Under the pieces are notes generated by a model. That model saw only the letters and a list, made by a program, of their open reading frames with translations. It was not told where the DNA came from and did not search any database. From contig NZ_JALJXV010000001.1 in assembly GCF_024170285.1 (NCBI RefSeq), positions 310,001 to 374,000 of the forward strand: 64,000 nt of DNA. Direction: 5' to 3'. The stretch comes from Natronocella acetinitrilica (GTDB lineage Bacteria; Pseudomonadota; Gammaproteobacteria; Nitrococcales; Aquisalimonadaceae). This document shows, one piece after another, positions 34,962-44,513 of the stretch; positions within the stretch are counted from its first letter, which is position 1; every line of letters starts with the position of its first letter. The translations under genes and the position numbers were made by a program.

Positions 34962-36998
34962 TCAGTGTCTCCCCAGTTCCCGGCGCATTCGCGCCAGCCA
35001 GTCCGTGGGTGCGGCGTCTGGCTCGGCGGCGATGACAGGCAGCGCACCGGGGCGGCAATCCACTTCCTGCACCGGCTGCCCGGCAGTGATCTCGGCGAGG
35101 AAACGGGACACGTCCGCCGCTTGCACGCCCTGCCCCACACCGATATCCAGCCGATCGGCATGGTGCAGGGTGAGGCGATTCTGCGCCCGGGTGATCGCCA
35201 CGTAGGCGAGCCTGCGTTCTTCCGGCAGGTTTTCAACCAGGCCATCCCGGGCCATGGGCATCAGGCCCTCACTGAAACCGAATAGGTGTACCTCCGGCCA
35301 CTCCAGGCCCTTGGAGGCGTGGATCGAACATAGCGTGACCTGCGGTTGCTCGACGTCGGGGTCGTCGTTGGCGGCGGTCATCACCTCCAGTGCCGTGGAC
35401 CACCGCGTCGCGGAATCACCCGCCGCAGCGCCCTCCAGGCGCCGATCCATGGCCCGCTGAATGGCCTGCATGCGCCCGCGCATGGGGGATAGGGCATCGT
35501 CCAGGCTGCCATCGCCTGCCGCACGTTGCCCACGGCGGGCCCGTTGGCGCAGCCAGTCGGCGAATAACGGCGTGGTCTCGCACCATTGCCGCAGGCCCCG
35601 CGGCCCTGCCCGGCGCAGGCCAGCCACCGCAGCAGCCAGTTGTTCCACGTGGCGGGCCGCCTGGCTGCCGAGTCGCCCGGCCTGACGCAACGGATCATCC
35701 GGCCCCGCCTCCAGCAAGCGGCCGACTCCCCGCGCGCCAAGCCCGGGCACCAGATCGGCGAGGCGTGACAGGGCCCGCACATCCGCAGGATTGGCTGCCA
35801 GCCTCCCCGCTGCCAGCATCATGCGCACATCGGCGAATGACAGCAGATCCATACCGGCCTTGACCCGATAGGGCAGCCCGGCCCGCAAAAAGGCGGACTC
35901 CAGCACCCGGGCGAGGCGATTCTTGCGATACAGCACGGCCACGCCGTCGGCGCTGACGCCGGCCTTCAAGCGCGCACCGATCTCCTCCACCACGTGATCG
36001 GCCATGGCGTCCACATCCGCGTGGATGCAAAACCGCACCGCCTCGCCACCAGGCTCGCTGCGCACCGCATAGGGGTTCTTCTCCAGCCGATCCGCATTGT
36101 TACGGACCAGCGTCGCCGCGCCGGTGACGATGGCAGGTGTAGAGCGGTAGTTGCGCTCCAGACGATAGACCTGCGCCTCATAGGTATCGATGAACTCGCG
36201 CATGTTCTCCGGCCGGGCATGGCGCCACTCGTAGATGGCCTGGTCATCGTCGCCCACCAGCAGCACGGTACGGCTTTCCGGCACCAGCAGACGCAGCAGG
36301 CGGAACTGTGCGCCATCCGTGTCCTGGGCCTCGTCCACGGTGACATCCCGCAGGCCACCACGCAGGCGCGCGGCCAGATCGGCATCACGCCGCAACAGGC
36401 GCGCCGGCAGCAGGATCAGGTCGCCAAAGTCGAGAATCCCGGCGCGGCGTTTCTCGCGATCATAGCGGCGCAGTCGCTCGAGAAAGCGCGCCGCCGCCCG
36501 GGGGCCGATGCGCTGATCATCCAGCACTGACTTGATGGCCAGCAGGTCATCGGGCTCGGTAACGTCCAGCCCCCTGGCGCTGACCAGGTCCTGCAAGTCC
36601 ATCATCTGCTGGCGGCGCTCGCGATCCGGGAATGGTCCGGCCAGCAGCGCGTCCAGCATGCGCCGGCCGTCATCCGGATCCATCAGGGTGGCATTGGCCG
36701 GCACGTCGATGGCGCGGCCGTGACGCCGCAGCAACTGGCTGCCGAATGCATGGAAGGTTCCGATCCAGGGCAAGGAGAGAGCTGCGGGCAGGCGTGAGCG
36801 CAAACGCTCCCGCATTTCGCCCGCGGCCTTGTTGGTGAAGGTGAGCAGCAGCATGGCATCACCCGGCACGCCGCCCTCGGTCAGGCGACGCAGGGCGCGC
36901 TCCGTGGTGCAGCGGGTCTTGCCGGAGCCGGCGCCCGCCAGCACGGCTGCCGGGCCGTCATCATGTGCAACTACCCGTGCCTGATCGTTGTCGAGCAT
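34962..36998 (-). CDS. UvrD/Rep-family ATP-dependent DNA helicase
   Basis: 678 aa superfamily 1A helicase. Motifs in order: Q-motif region LDNDQARVV, Walker A VLAGAGSGKT (residue ~20), Ia TFTNKAAGEMRER, II VDEAQDTDGAQ, III LLVGDDDQAIYEWRHA, IV ERNYRSTPAIV, V CSIHASKGLEWPEVHLFGF, VI RRLAYVAITRAQNRLTL. Shorter than UvrD (~720 aa) and with compressed 2B and C-terminal parts, so probably an accessory paralogue rather than UvrD itself. It stands alone, divergent from the hydrolase gene at 37155. Confidence 0.92.
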   Translation of the reverse strand: MLDNDQARVVAHDDGPAAVLAGAGSGKTRCTTERALRRLTEGGVPGDAMLLLTFTNKAAGEMRERLRSRLPAALSLPWIGTFHAFGSQLLRRHGRAIDVPANATLMDPDDGRRMLDALLAGPFPDRERRQQMMDLQDLVSARGLDVTEPDDLLAIKSVLDDQRIGPRAAARFLERLRRYDREKRRAGILDFGDLILLPARLLRRDADLAARLRGGLRDVTVDEAQDTDGAQFRLLRLLVPESRTVLLVGDDDQAIYEWRHARPENMREFIDTYEAQVYRLERNYRSTPAIVTGAATLVRNNADRLEKNPYAVRSEPGGEAVRFCIHADVDAMADHVVEEIGARLKAGVSADGVAVLYRKNRLARVLESAFLRAGLPYRVKAGMDLLSFADVRMMLAAGRLAANPADVRALSRLADLVPGLGARGVGRLLEAGPDDPLRQAGRLGSQAARHVEQLAAAVAGLRRAGPRGLRQWCETTPLFADWLRQRARRGQRAAGDGSLDDALSPMRGRMQAIQRAMDRRLEGAAAGDSATRWSTALEVMTAANDDPDVEQPQVTLCSIHASKGLEWPEVHLFGFSEGLMPMARDGLVENLPEERRLAYVAITRAQNRLTLHHADRLDIGVGQGVQAADVSRFLAEITAGQPVQEVDCRPGALPVIAAEPDAAPTDWLARMRRELGRH

Positions 36999-37154
36999 GG
37001 ATGGATTCCGTTGACCTTTGTTGCGCGGACGCGAGCAGCGCGCAAGTGTAGTGGCCTACGGCAGACTTTGTACATGGCAGCAGTCTGCCGGCCAGCAGGG
37101 TGTTCCGGCCACCGGAATCCGCTAACCTTTGATACACGCTGGAGGCGATACCGC

Positions 37155-37667
37155 ATGCCCATGACCGGTACCATCTACTTCGCGCATGGCAAGGAAAGCG
37201 GCCCATGGGGCCGCAAGATCACCGCTCTTGCAGCGGTTGCGCGGGATCGCGGCTGGCAGGTGGAAAGCCCCGATTACCAGTTCTCCCACGATCCGGACGA
37301 ACGCGTCGCCCACTTGCTGAGCCTGGATCCCGGCGGCAGTGGGCCGCTGGTCCTGGTCGGTTCCAGCATGGGTGGCTACGTCTCTGCGGTGGCGAGCGCC
37401 AGCCTGAAGCCGGCGGGACTCTGGCTCATGGCCCCCGCCTTCGGGATCCCGGGCTATGAGGCGGATACAACGCCCCACGCCGGGCTGGTGGAAGTGATTC
37501 ATGGCTGGGGCGACGAGCTGATCCCCTACCACAAGGCGATTGCCTGGTCGCACCGGCACGGTGCCCGACTGACCCTGTTACCGGACGGACATACGCTCAA
37601 TCAGCAGATCCCGGCACTTGAGCGCTTGTTCAATGGCTTTCTTCAGGAACTGGAGACGTCATCATGA
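37155..37667 (+). CDS. Alpha/beta hydrolase, YqiA-like
   Basis: 170 aa from ATG at 37155 with GGAGG 10 bases earlier. Opening TIYFAHGKESGPWGRKI, nucleophile elbow VGSSMGGYVSAVA (Ser near residue 73), acid in VIHGWGDELIPY and His in LLPDGHTLNQQI. The small size and missing cap match YqiA/UPF0227-like esterases. Overlaps the next gene by 4 bp (ATGA), so translation is coupled to the retropepsin-like protein. Substrate unknown. Confidence 0.85.
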   Translation: MPMTGTIYFAHGKESGPWGRKITALAAVARDRGWQVESPDYQFSHDPDERVAHLLSLDPGGSGPLVLVGSSMGGYVSAVASASLKPAGLWLMAPAFGIPGYEADTTPHAGLVEVIHGWGDELIPYHKAIAWSHRHGARLTLLPDGHTLNQQIPALERLFNGFLQELETSS

Positions 37668-38254
37668 AGGTCGGGACGGCATCGCTCTTCGCTTTGCTGC
37701 TGCTGATGGCAACCGTGGCACCTGCAGAAACGGACGAGGACGCGGACGAAACAGCAGACGACGACACCGAAGAGGCCGAAGCTGAAGACGAGGCCCCTGA
37801 CCTGGAGGCTGTCTTCGCCAACAAGACGCTGTTCGGCTATATCGAGACGGTACAACTGGAACCCGGCAGCATTCGCGCCGATGCCCGCATCGACACCGGC
37901 GCTTCCCGGAGTTCGCTGCACGCCGAGGACATCGAGACCTTCGATCATAGCGGCGACACGTGGGTGCGGTTTCGCTTTCGCGCCAGCGAGGATGACAGCA
38001 GTCACGGGTTCGAACGCCCGGTGGTCGAGGAGATCACCATCATCCAGGCGTCGGGGGATGAAACCCGATACGTGATTCGCCTGGGGCTTTGTGTAGGCGA
38101 CCGCTTTGCCGAAACCGATTTCACGCTGACTGACCGAGGGGAGTTGACGTACCCCGTGCTTGTCGGCCGGAGCTTCCTCGCAGACACAGCGGTGGTGAGT
38201 TCGCAGCGGGAATACACCCGCGACCCCAACTGCACCACCAATGGGGATGACTAA
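37664..38254 (+). CDS. Retropepsin-like 'ATP-dependent zinc protease' family protein, exported
   Basis: 196 aa. Signal peptide MKVGTASLFALLLLMATVAPA, then an Asp/Glu-rich linker (residues 22-46), then the PF05618-type domain: FGYIETVQL, the aspartic-protease triad ARIDTGASRSSLHA, VVEEITI and LVGRSFLADTAVV. The annotation 'ATP-dependent zinc protease' is historical; the DTGA motif argues for a retropepsin-like fold. Likely periplasmic. Coupled to the upstream hydrolase. Its end overlaps the convergent OmpA-domain gene by 4 bp. Confidence 0.88.
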   Translation: MKVGTASLFALLLLMATVAPAETDEDADETADDDTEEAEAEDEAPDLEAVFANKTLFGYIETVQLEPGSIRADARIDTGASRSSLHAEDIETFDHSGDTWVRFRFRASEDDSSHGFERPVVEEITIIQASGDETRYVIRLGLCVGDRFAETDFTLTDRGELTYPVLVGRSFLADTAVVSSQREYTRDPNCTTNGDD

Positions 38255-39549
38255 CGCGATGTCAGGCGCAGTTCGATGCGCCGGTTACGGCGCAGTGCCT
38301 CCGCGGTTTCGCCTTCGTCCACGGGATGGTATTCGGCGAAACCCGTCGCACCCAGCCGTTGCGGTGGCACGCCCTGCTCGATCAGATAATCGACGATGGA
38401 CTGGGCCCGCGCCGTGGAAAGCTGCCAGTTCGAGGGAAATTCCGCGGTACTGATGGGGCGCCGGTCGGTGTGGCCCTCCACCTGCATCACCCAGGGCAAG
38501 TCATCCGGGATACCCTCGGAGATTTCCAGCAAGGTCTCGGCCACCTGATCAAGCTGTCCCCGGCCAGCCTGACCCAGCTCCGCCGAGCCTGATTCGAAAA
38601 ACAACTCTGACTGGAACAGGAAGCGATCGCCGACAATGCGGATATCTTCCCGTTCACCCAGCAATTCGCGCAGTCGGCCGAAGAACTCCGAGCGGTAGCG
38701 GCTCAATTCCTGGACCTGCTCCACCAGCAGCAGGTTCAACTGTCGGCCGAGTTCATCGAGTTCCATATCCTGCTCGGCAATCCGCTCCTCGGACAACTGC
38801 AGGGCACCGGCCACCCGTCGCAGCTGCTCCCGCAAGGCAGCAGCTTCCCGGGTTAGCCGCTCGATCAGCGACTGGGCCGCCGCGCTCAATTCCTGCTCTT
38901 CTTCCAGGGCCCGGCGCTGCTCATCCAGCAGCACCTGCAGGTCGCGGACACGCACCTCGCGTTCCTCGATTTGCCGCTGGGCAAGCTGGGTGGTCTCTTC
39001 GGCGTCGGCCAGCTCGGCCTCCAGTGCCAGCGAGCGATCCCGCGCCGCAGCCAGTCGTTCGTCACGGTCCTCCAGTTCGCTGGCCAGGCGCCCCACGTCG
39101 GCTTCCAGCTGCTCGCGAAGCTCTCGCAGCGCCACAATGTCCTGCTGCAAACTGGCCATCTGCAACTGCTGCACACGGATGGTTTCCTGGTCCTCTTCCA
39201 TCATCTCGCCGGCGGTAGCGAGTTCCTGCTGCAACCGTTCGGACTCGGTGAGCGTGTCGGAGAGCTGTGTGCGCAGTGAATCGCGTTCATCGATAGTCAC
39301 GCCGAGCTGCGCTTCCAGCTCCTCACGCTGGCGCTGCTCCATGGACAGCAACTCACCGAGTTCCGAGAGCCTGGCCTCCAGCCTGGCCAGGGCGCGCTCA
39401 CGACCGGTGAGCACGTCGCTCAGCACCGTCTGGGCAAGCATGAACAGGGTGAGCACAAAGACGAACAGCAGGAGCAGCGTGGACAGGGCATCCACGTATC
39501 CAGGCCAGATATCGATGGCGTGGCGGCTGCGGCGACCGTTACCAAACAT
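38251..39549 (-). CDS. MotB/OmpA-domain protein with long coiled coil
   Basis: 432 aa. One N-terminal membrane helix with a buried Asp (WPGYVDALSTLLLLFVFVL, the equivalent of the proton-carrying Asp of MotB), a very long coiled coil (~residues 45-290, Leu/Glu/Arg-rich) and a C-terminal OmpA peptidoglycan-binding domain (EGHTDRRPISTAEFP, WQLSTARAQSIVDYL, RRNRRIELRL). Forms a MotAB/ExbBD-type ion-driven unit with the gene just upstream (54 bp). The coiled coil is unusually long for MotB. No flagellar genes are near. Confidence 0.88.
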   Translation of the reverse strand: MFGNGRRSRHAIDIWPGYVDALSTLLLLFVFVLTLFMLAQTVLSDVLTGRERALARLEARLSELGELLSMEQRQREELEAQLGVTIDERDSLRTQLSDTLTESERLQQELATAGEMMEEDQETIRVQQLQMASLQQDIVALRELREQLEADVGRLASELEDRDERLAAARDRSLALEAELADAEETTQLAQRQIEEREVRVRDLQVLLDEQRRALEEEQELSAAAQSLIERLTREAAALREQLRRVAGALQLSEERIAEQDMELDELGRQLNLLLVEQVQELSRYRSEFFGRLRELLGEREDIRIVGDRFLFQSELFFESGSAELGQAGRGQLDQVAETLLEISEGIPDDLPWVMQVEGHTDRRPISTAEFPSNWQLSTARAQSIVDYLIEQGVPPQRLGATGFAEYHPVDEGETAEALRRNRRIELRLTSR

Positions 39550-39603
39550 GCCTATCCCCGGGGTCGCGGTGATCCGTCGCTGTATTGTCGCATCGCCATG
39601 CCA

Positions 39604-40746
39604 CTAGCGGTCGTCATCTCGTTGGCGGGCGATGGTTCGCGTGAGCAGGCGCACTTCTTCCGCCAGGCGTTCGGCCATGTCACCACGCTCGTTCTGCATG
39701 GTCTGGACCATGCGCGAGGTCTCCTGCTCGAGCCGGTTGAGCACATCCACCATCTCTCCCTGATCTGCGCCACGACGGTCGAGACTCTCGGCAAGGCGGC
39801 TCAACACGGGCTGCAGGTCTGTGCTGCCCCGGACCATGTTGAGGATGGCCTTCTGCTCTGAGCGGGTGTGCTCGGCCAGACTCGCCACCTGCTCGGTCAG
39901 TGCCATGATATTGCGGTCGGCGGAGCGGCGCTCTTCCTCGCCCCGCGCCATGGCCCGCTGCAGGCGGTCCAGGCTGTCGGCGGTCTGCTCCAGCAGTGCC
40001 TGTATGTAGGCAGGAATCGTGGTATCACCGTCACTGCCGCCAATGCCGCCACTGCCGTACTGGGTGACCGTGGACAGCCACTCTTCCAGATCGTTGTAAA
40101 AGCGATTCTGCGCGTGACCTGCCTGCAGATCGACGAAGCCGAGTACCAGCGCACCGGAGAGGCCGAACAGGGAAGAGCTGAAGGCGGTGCCCATGCCCGA
40201 GAGCGGTGCCTCGAGACCGGCGCGCAGTTCATCGAAAACCCCGGTTGCGTCGGTGCCGGTGATGCGCATGTCGCGAATGACCTCCCCGATAGCGCGCAGG
40301 GTATCCAGCAGCCCCCAGAAGGTGCCGAGCAGACCCAGGAAGATCAGCAGGCCGATGAAGTAGCGGGTAAGGTCACGGGACTCCTCGAGCCTGGAGCGCA
40401 CGCTGTCCAGCAGGGCCCGGCTACTAACCGGTGAAAAGCGCAGGCGTTGATCATCCGCCCGTTCGGTCAGCAGCGTCACCAGTGAACCGAGCACGCCGCG
40501 CTTGGGCGGCACCTGGGTAACGCGGCTCGCCTTGTAGGCACGGATCCAGGCGGCGTCGGGGCCGAGCATCACCACCTGGCGCAGGTTGATGATGATGCCG
40601 ACAACCAACACGGTGAGAATCATGCCGTTGAAAATCGGGTTGGCCATGAAGGCTTCCTGCAACGGCTCCGCCAGGAGTACCGCCACACCCATCACAGCCG
40701 CAAGGAACAACCCGATCCAGACCAGCACCTTGGTTGGTCGTCGCAA
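39604..40746 (-). CDS. MotA/TolQ/ExbB-like proton channel protein
   Basis: 380 aa from TTG at 40746 (MRRPTKVLVW); GGGAGGT lies 5 bases upstream, whereas the longer TTG frame to 40821 lacks a site. Membrane segments: VLVWIGLFLAAVMGVAVLL, ILTVLVVGIIINLRQVVML, FIGLLIFLGLLGTFWGLLDT and GMGTAFSSSLFGLSGALVLGF, the last two being the MotA/TolQ signature pair. The C-terminal ~150 residues are coiled coil. It pairs with the OmpA-domain protein. A housekeeping envelope motor or ZorAB-like unit is possible; no zorC/D is present. Confidence 0.87.
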   Translation of the reverse strand: MRRPTKVLVWIGLFLAAVMGVAVLLAEPLQEAFMANPIFNGMILTVLVVGIIINLRQVVMLGPDAAWIRAYKASRVTQVPPKRGVLGSLVTLLTERADDQRLRFSPVSSRALLDSVRSRLEESRDLTRYFIGLLIFLGLLGTFWGLLDTLRAIGEVIRDMRITGTDATGVFDELRAGLEAPLSGMGTAFSSSLFGLSGALVLGFVDLQAGHAQNRFYNDLEEWLSTVTQYGSGGIGGSDGDTTIPAYIQALLEQTADSLDRLQRAMARGEEERRSADRNIMALTEQVASLAEHTRSEQKAILNMVRGSTDLQPVLSRLAESLDRRGADQGEMVDVLNRLEQETSRMVQTMQNERGDMAERLAEEVRLLTRTIARQRDDDR

Positions 40747-40910
40747 CGCTACCTCCCTGACCGTCAACCGGCCCGATAGACTGCCAACGGGCCGAATCGA
40801 AGACCGGTGCGAGCCACCCAATCGCTGGGATCTCCGGTCAAGCCACCCACCCGTTCGTTTTCATTTCGCCGCCCGCAGGACGACCCCCCTGGTACCCTTT
40901 TCATCGCCTT

Positions 40911-41138
40911 CTAGCCGCGCAGCCCGTGGCTATCGTGCCAGTTGCTGACGCGCTTGCGCGGATGACTCTGAATCACCCACTGCAACTCTGCTTCGGCATC
41001 CTCACGGCTGGCGAAGGGGCCGCGAACACCCTCGCGTGTCTCCACATACCAACCGCTAGCCAGGCCCATACCGACTCCCACCCGGAAAAAACGTCCAGAG
41101 GTGAAGCGGCTGCGATTACCGTTTTGCGTGGACTCCAT
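40911..41138 (-). CDS. Small DUF6316-like protein
   Basis: 75 aa from ATG at 41138 (MESTQNGNRSRF); the ribosome site is weak. The core GWYVETREGVRGPFASREDA, then EAELQWVIQ matches the small aromatic protein family often seen in pseudomonads and halophiles (DUF6316, name from memory). No signal peptide. Lies 164 bp upstream of the MotA-like gene on the same strand. Function unknown. Confidence 0.68.
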   Translation of the reverse strand: MESTQNGNRSRFTSGRFFRVGVGMGLASGWYVETREGVRGPFASREDAEAELQWVIQSHPRKRVSNWHDSHGLRG

Positions 41139-41323
41139 GACCCGGTACTCCCGCAAGATCGGCCGCCGGTTTTTCAAGCACGGCCGTCTACAGTAGAGTG
41201 CGGGTGCAGCGGGCACCGGCCAGGATGCTGCGCCCCTCACTCGGTACCGCTCTCATTTTTGAAGGCGGACCGCTCAACCATAGACGATACAACAAATCCA
41301 CAGACGATTGGGGAGTCAGCCGC

Positions 41324-42643
41324 ATGTTTAGAAGCATCACGGACGCTTCCGTACGCCTGGTCGAGCGATATTTGCCCGACCCCTACATCTTCGTTCTCCT
41401 GCTCACGCTGGTGGTCTTCGCCGCCGGCATGGTCTTCGAGCAGCAAAGCCCGGTGGCCATGGTGGAGCACTGGGGCAACGGTTTCTGGGGCCTGCTGCAG
41501 TTCGGCATGCAGATGGTCCTGGTGCTGGTCACCGGTTTCGTATTGGCGAGCAGCCCCTTGTTCAAGCGAATTCTGCAGGCGCTTGCCCGCCTCGCAAAGT
41601 CGCCGGGACAGGCCATTATCCTGGTCACCGTGGTGTCCATGGCCGCGGCCTGGATCAACTGGGGCTTCGGCCTGGTGATCGGTGCCCTGTTCGCGCGCCA
41701 GCTTGCGCAGGTTGTGCGGGGCGTTGATTATCGGCTCCTCATTGCCAGTGCGTATACGGGCTTCCTGGTCTGGCACGGCGGTCTGGCCAGCTCCATCGGC
41801 CTGCTCATCGCCACCGAGGGTCATTTCGCCCAGGATCAGATCGGGATCATTCCCACCTCCGAGACCATCTTCTCCAGCTTCAACCTGCTGCTGGTGCTGT
41901 GCATGTTCATCATTATCCCGGTGGTGAACCGGCTGATGATGCCCCCGGAGTCCAAGACCTACAGCGTCGATCCGGAAAAACTGGCGGAAGAGGAAAAGAC
42001 ACCGGAGATCAAGAACGAACGCCCGGCGGACAAGCTGGAGAACAGCATCATCCTGGCCCAGGCCATCGGCGTCATGGGCCTGGTGTTCCTGGCCTACTAC
42101 TTCATCGTCAACAGCGGTTCGCTGAACCTGAACATCGTCAACTTCGCCTTCCTGATCTTCGGCATCATTCTGCACGGTCGGCCTTCCCAGTTCCTGGCTA
42201 CCATGCAGGAAGCGATCAAGGGCGCCGGGGGCATCGTCATCCAGTTCCCGTTCTATGCGGGGATCATGGCGATGATGATCGAGTCGGGACTGGCGCAGAG
42301 CATGTCCAATGCCTTCGTGGCCATCTCCAACCCGACCACGTTCCCGCTGTTTGCCTTCCTGAGCGCAGGCATCGTCAACATCTTCGTGCCTTCGGGTGGC
42401 GGCCAGTGGGCGGTGCAGGCACCGATCATGCTGGATGCCGGCGCCCAGCTCGGCGTGGATGCCGCACGCACGGCCATGGCCGTGGCATGGGGCGACGCCT
42501 GGACCAACATGCTGCAGCCCTTCTGGGCCCTGCCGGCCCTGGCCATCGCCGGCTTGAAGGCGAAGGACATCATGGGCTACTGCCTGATCGTGCTGGTGAT
42601 TTCCGGCGTGGTCATGGGGCTGGGACTGACGTTCTTCCCCTGA
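41324..42643 (+). CDS. atoE: Short-chain fatty acid transporter (AtoE family)
   Basis: 439 aa from ATG at 41324 (MFRSITDASVRLVERYLPDP) with GGGGAG 8 bases earlier. About 11-12 membrane helices. Family features: RYLPDPYIFVLLLTLVVF opening, INWGFGLVIGALFARQLA, YTGFLVWHGGLASSIGL and FVPSGGGQWAVQAPIML with the tandem Gly/Ser loop. Moves short-chain fatty acids such as acetoacetate or butyrate. It stands alone with its own terminator at 42661-42697. Confidence 0.92.
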   Translation: MFRSITDASVRLVERYLPDPYIFVLLLTLVVFAAGMVFEQQSPVAMVEHWGNGFWGLLQFGMQMVLVLVTGFVLASSPLFKRILQALARLAKSPGQAIILVTVVSMAAAWINWGFGLVIGALFARQLAQVVRGVDYRLLIASAYTGFLVWHGGLASSIGLLIATEGHFAQDQIGIIPTSETIFSSFNLLLVLCMFIIIPVVNRLMMPPESKTYSVDPEKLAEEEKTPEIKNERPADKLENSIILAQAIGVMGLVFLAYYFIVNSGSLNLNIVNFAFLIFGIILHGRPSQFLATMQEAIKGAGGIVIQFPFYAGIMAMMIESGLAQSMSNAFVAISNPTTFPLFAFLSAGIVNIFVPSGGGQWAVQAPIMLDAGAQLGVDAARTAMAVAWGDAWTNMLQPFWALPALAIAGLKAKDIMGYCLIVLVISGVVMGLGLTFFP

Positions 42644-42660
42644 CGGAGGGGTGATCCCCG

Positions 42661-42697
42661 AACCGCCGCCGGTCGCCAAAGCGTCGGCGGCGGTTTT
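42661..42697 (+). terminator. Intrinsic terminator after atoE
   Basis: AACCGCCGCC and GGCGGCGGTT form a 10-bp stem with a 15-nt loop, followed by TT and CG. Starts 18 bases past the atoE stop. Confidence 0.88.
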
Positions 42698-42713
42698 CGT
42701 TTCGGGGCCTTGT

Positions 42714-42740
42714 GGTGCGTTACGCGCTGCGCGCTGGCAT
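42714..42740. repeat. Half copy of the REP-like palindrome
   Basis: GGTGCGTTACGCGCTGCGCG matches the left half of the REP-like elements but its CCTAC border and right half are missing; a family-2 palindrome starts 19 bases later. Suggests that the family-2 element landed in, or recombined with, a REP-like element. Confidence 0.65.
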
Positions 42741-42758
42741 GCCCTGGGAATTCTTCGG

Positions 42759-42880
42759 GGAACGGAGCACGGTCACGCCGCTCAGGGACACGCCGTAAAC
42801 CCATCCATGGGGGCTCGACAGCGACATCCCTGTCGCTGACGGTCCCTGAGCGGCGCACCCGCACTCCGTTTGTGCCATTG
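42759..42880. repeat. Long palindromic repeat, family 2, copy 2 (inverted)
   Basis: Reverse-orientation, diverged copy of 22201-22326. Shared words include the central GACAGCGACATCCCTGTCGC, the arm GACGGTCCCTGAGCGGCGCA and the outer CTCCGTTTGTGCCATTG. The arms are no longer perfectly complementary. Confidence 0.8.
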
Positions 42881-42910
42881 GTTAGGGGTGCCATCGGCCA
42901 ACGCCGTTGT

Positions 42911-43007
42911 GGTGCGTTACGGCCTTTGGCCTAACGCACCCTACGAGGGGCTTCGATCGGGCACGGCCTGATGTAGGGTGCTGTTAGCGCGGAGCGCGTA
43001 ACGCACC
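42911..43007. repeat. 97-bp REP-like imperfect palindrome, copy C
   Basis: Begins GGTGCGTTACGGCCTTTGGC and ends GCGCGTAACGCACC; same length and spacer (CGATCxGGCACGGCCTG) as copy A at 3486-3582. Lies between atoE and the cobQ end. Confidence 0.85.
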
Positions 43008-43048
43008 ACAACGACCTTCGACTTGTGACTTCCACGAAGGAGGCAGCT

Positions 43049-44500
43049 TCATAGCCTCAGCACCCGCAGCAAGGCATCGGTGTCCAGATGCTCCTCGACG
43101 GCGTCTGCCAGGCGATCCAGTTCCGCCTGCCGGTGGGTCTGGTAATCCACGGCACCGGCCTCGCCCTCAAGCCCGACCCGGCGCAAAAGCGCCTCGCACG
43201 CTTCCGCCTGATCGAACAGGCCGTGGAGATAGCAGCCCAGCACCTGGTCATCATCGCTCACGGCGCCATCCGGACGGCCGGCCAGGGACAGCAATGGCCG
43301 CTCCAGGGCGGAGCCGCTGGTCACGCCGTTGTGGATCTCGTAGCCGGTAAGCGGCGCCCGGTCCGGCAGCAGCTCGCCGCTGACGTTGAGCAGCTGCTTT
43401 CCGGGGATCAAGCGGGTTTCCAGATCCAGCAGGCCAAAACCTTCACTGCTCCCCGCCGGACCCTCCAGACCATCAGGATCATGAACGGCCCGGCCCAACA
43501 TCTGGAAACCACCACAGATGCCCAGCACCCGACCGCCATAGCGCAGATGGCGCTGCAGCACAGGCTCCCAGCCCTGGACACGCAACCATGCCAGATCGCT
43601 GCGGGTGCTCTTGCTGCCAGGCAGGATAACGAGATCCGCCGGTGGAATGGGGCGATCCGGCCCGACGAATTGCAGATCCACCCCCGGGTGCAAGCGCAGC
43701 GGGTCGAAGTCGTTGTGGTTGCTCATCCTCGGTAACGCCGGCACCACCACCCGCAGAGCCCGATCGCCTGCCTTGCGATTGGTGAGACCGACGCTGTCCT
43801 CGGCATCAAGGATCAGGCCCTGCAGAAACGGCAGCACCCCGAACACCGGCCGTTTTGTGCGTTCCTCCAGCCAGACCAGGCCGGATTCCAGCAATGCCGG
43901 ATCGCCGCGAAAGCGGTTGATGACAAACCCGCGGATGCGAGCGGACTCGTTGGGCTCGATGATGTCCAGCGTGCCGCAGAGTTGGGCGAACACGCCGCCC
44001 CGGTCGATGTCCCCCACCAGCAGCACCGGGCAGTCCACCGCCTCGGCAAAGCCCATGTTGGCGATATCGTTGGCCCGCAGATTGATCTCCGCCGGGCTGC
44101 CAGCCCCCTCGGCGATGATCACGTCGTGCCGTGCCGACAGCGCCTTCCAGGCAGCCAGGACACTGGCCCGGGCCTCGGCCTTGTAGGCGTGGTAGTCCAA
44201 GGCTTCCATATTGCCGATGACCCGGCCCCGCAGAATCACCTGGGCGCCACGGTCGGTCTGGGGCTTGAGCAGCACCGGATTCATGTCGCTGTGGGCCGGT
44301 AGCCCGCAGGCCAGGGCCTGCAGTGCCGTGGAACGGCCGATCTCGCCGCCGTCTTCGGTGACGGCACTATTGAGGGCCATGTTCTGGGGCTTGAATGGGG
44401 CCACGTTGACACCGCGACGGGCCAGCCAGCGGCACAGCGCGGCCACCACCGTGCTCTTGCCGGCGTCGGAGGTCGTGCCCTGGACCATGAGCGTGGTCAT
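43049..44500 (-). CDS. cobQ: Cobyric acid synthase
   Basis: 483 aa (normal ~485). Glutamine- and ATP-dependent amidation of adenosylcobyrinate diamide at four carboxyls (b, d, e, g). N-terminal dethiobiotin-synthetase-like domain with [20 protein letters not shown] and [11 protein letters not shown]-terminal class I glutamine amidotransferase with the Cys in [12 protein letters not shown] and a His in [11 protein letters not shown]. Last gene of the minus-strand cobalamin operon; starts 13 bp after the cobO stop. Confidence 0.96.
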   Translation of the reverse strand: MTTLMVQGTTSDAGKSTVVAALCRWLARRGVNVAPFKPQNMALNSAVTEDGGEIGRSTALQALACGLPAHSDMNPVLLKPQTDRGAQVILRGRVIGNMEALDYHAYKAEARASVLAAWKALSARHDVIIAEGAGSPAEINLRANDIANMGFAEAVDCPVLLVGDIDRGGVFAQLCGTLDIIEPNESARIRGFVINRFRGDPALLESGLVWLEERTKRPVFGVLPFLQGLILDAEDSVGLTNRKAGDRALRVVVPALPRMSNHNDFDPLRLHPGVDLQFVGPDRPIPPADLVILPGSKSTRSDLAWLRVQGWEPVLQRHLRYGGRVLGICGGFQMLGRAVHDPDGLEGPAGSSEGFGLLDLETRLIPGKQLLNVSGELLPDRAPLTGYEIHNGVTSGSALERPLLSLAGRPDGAVSDDDQVLGCYLHGLFDQAEACEALLRRVGLEGEAGAVDYQTHRQAELDRLADAVEEHLDTDALLRVLRL

Positions 44501-44513
44501 GGCGTGGCGCGTG

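Noticed and set aside
38251..40746. Zorya (ZorAB) anti-phage system
   Set aside because: Only the MotA/MotB-like pair is present; no ZorC/ZorD or ZorE. Kept as an unassigned ion-driven pair.
42714..43007. CRISPR-like array
   Set aside because: Repeats are palindromic intergenic elements of two kinds without regular spacers, and no cas genes are near.
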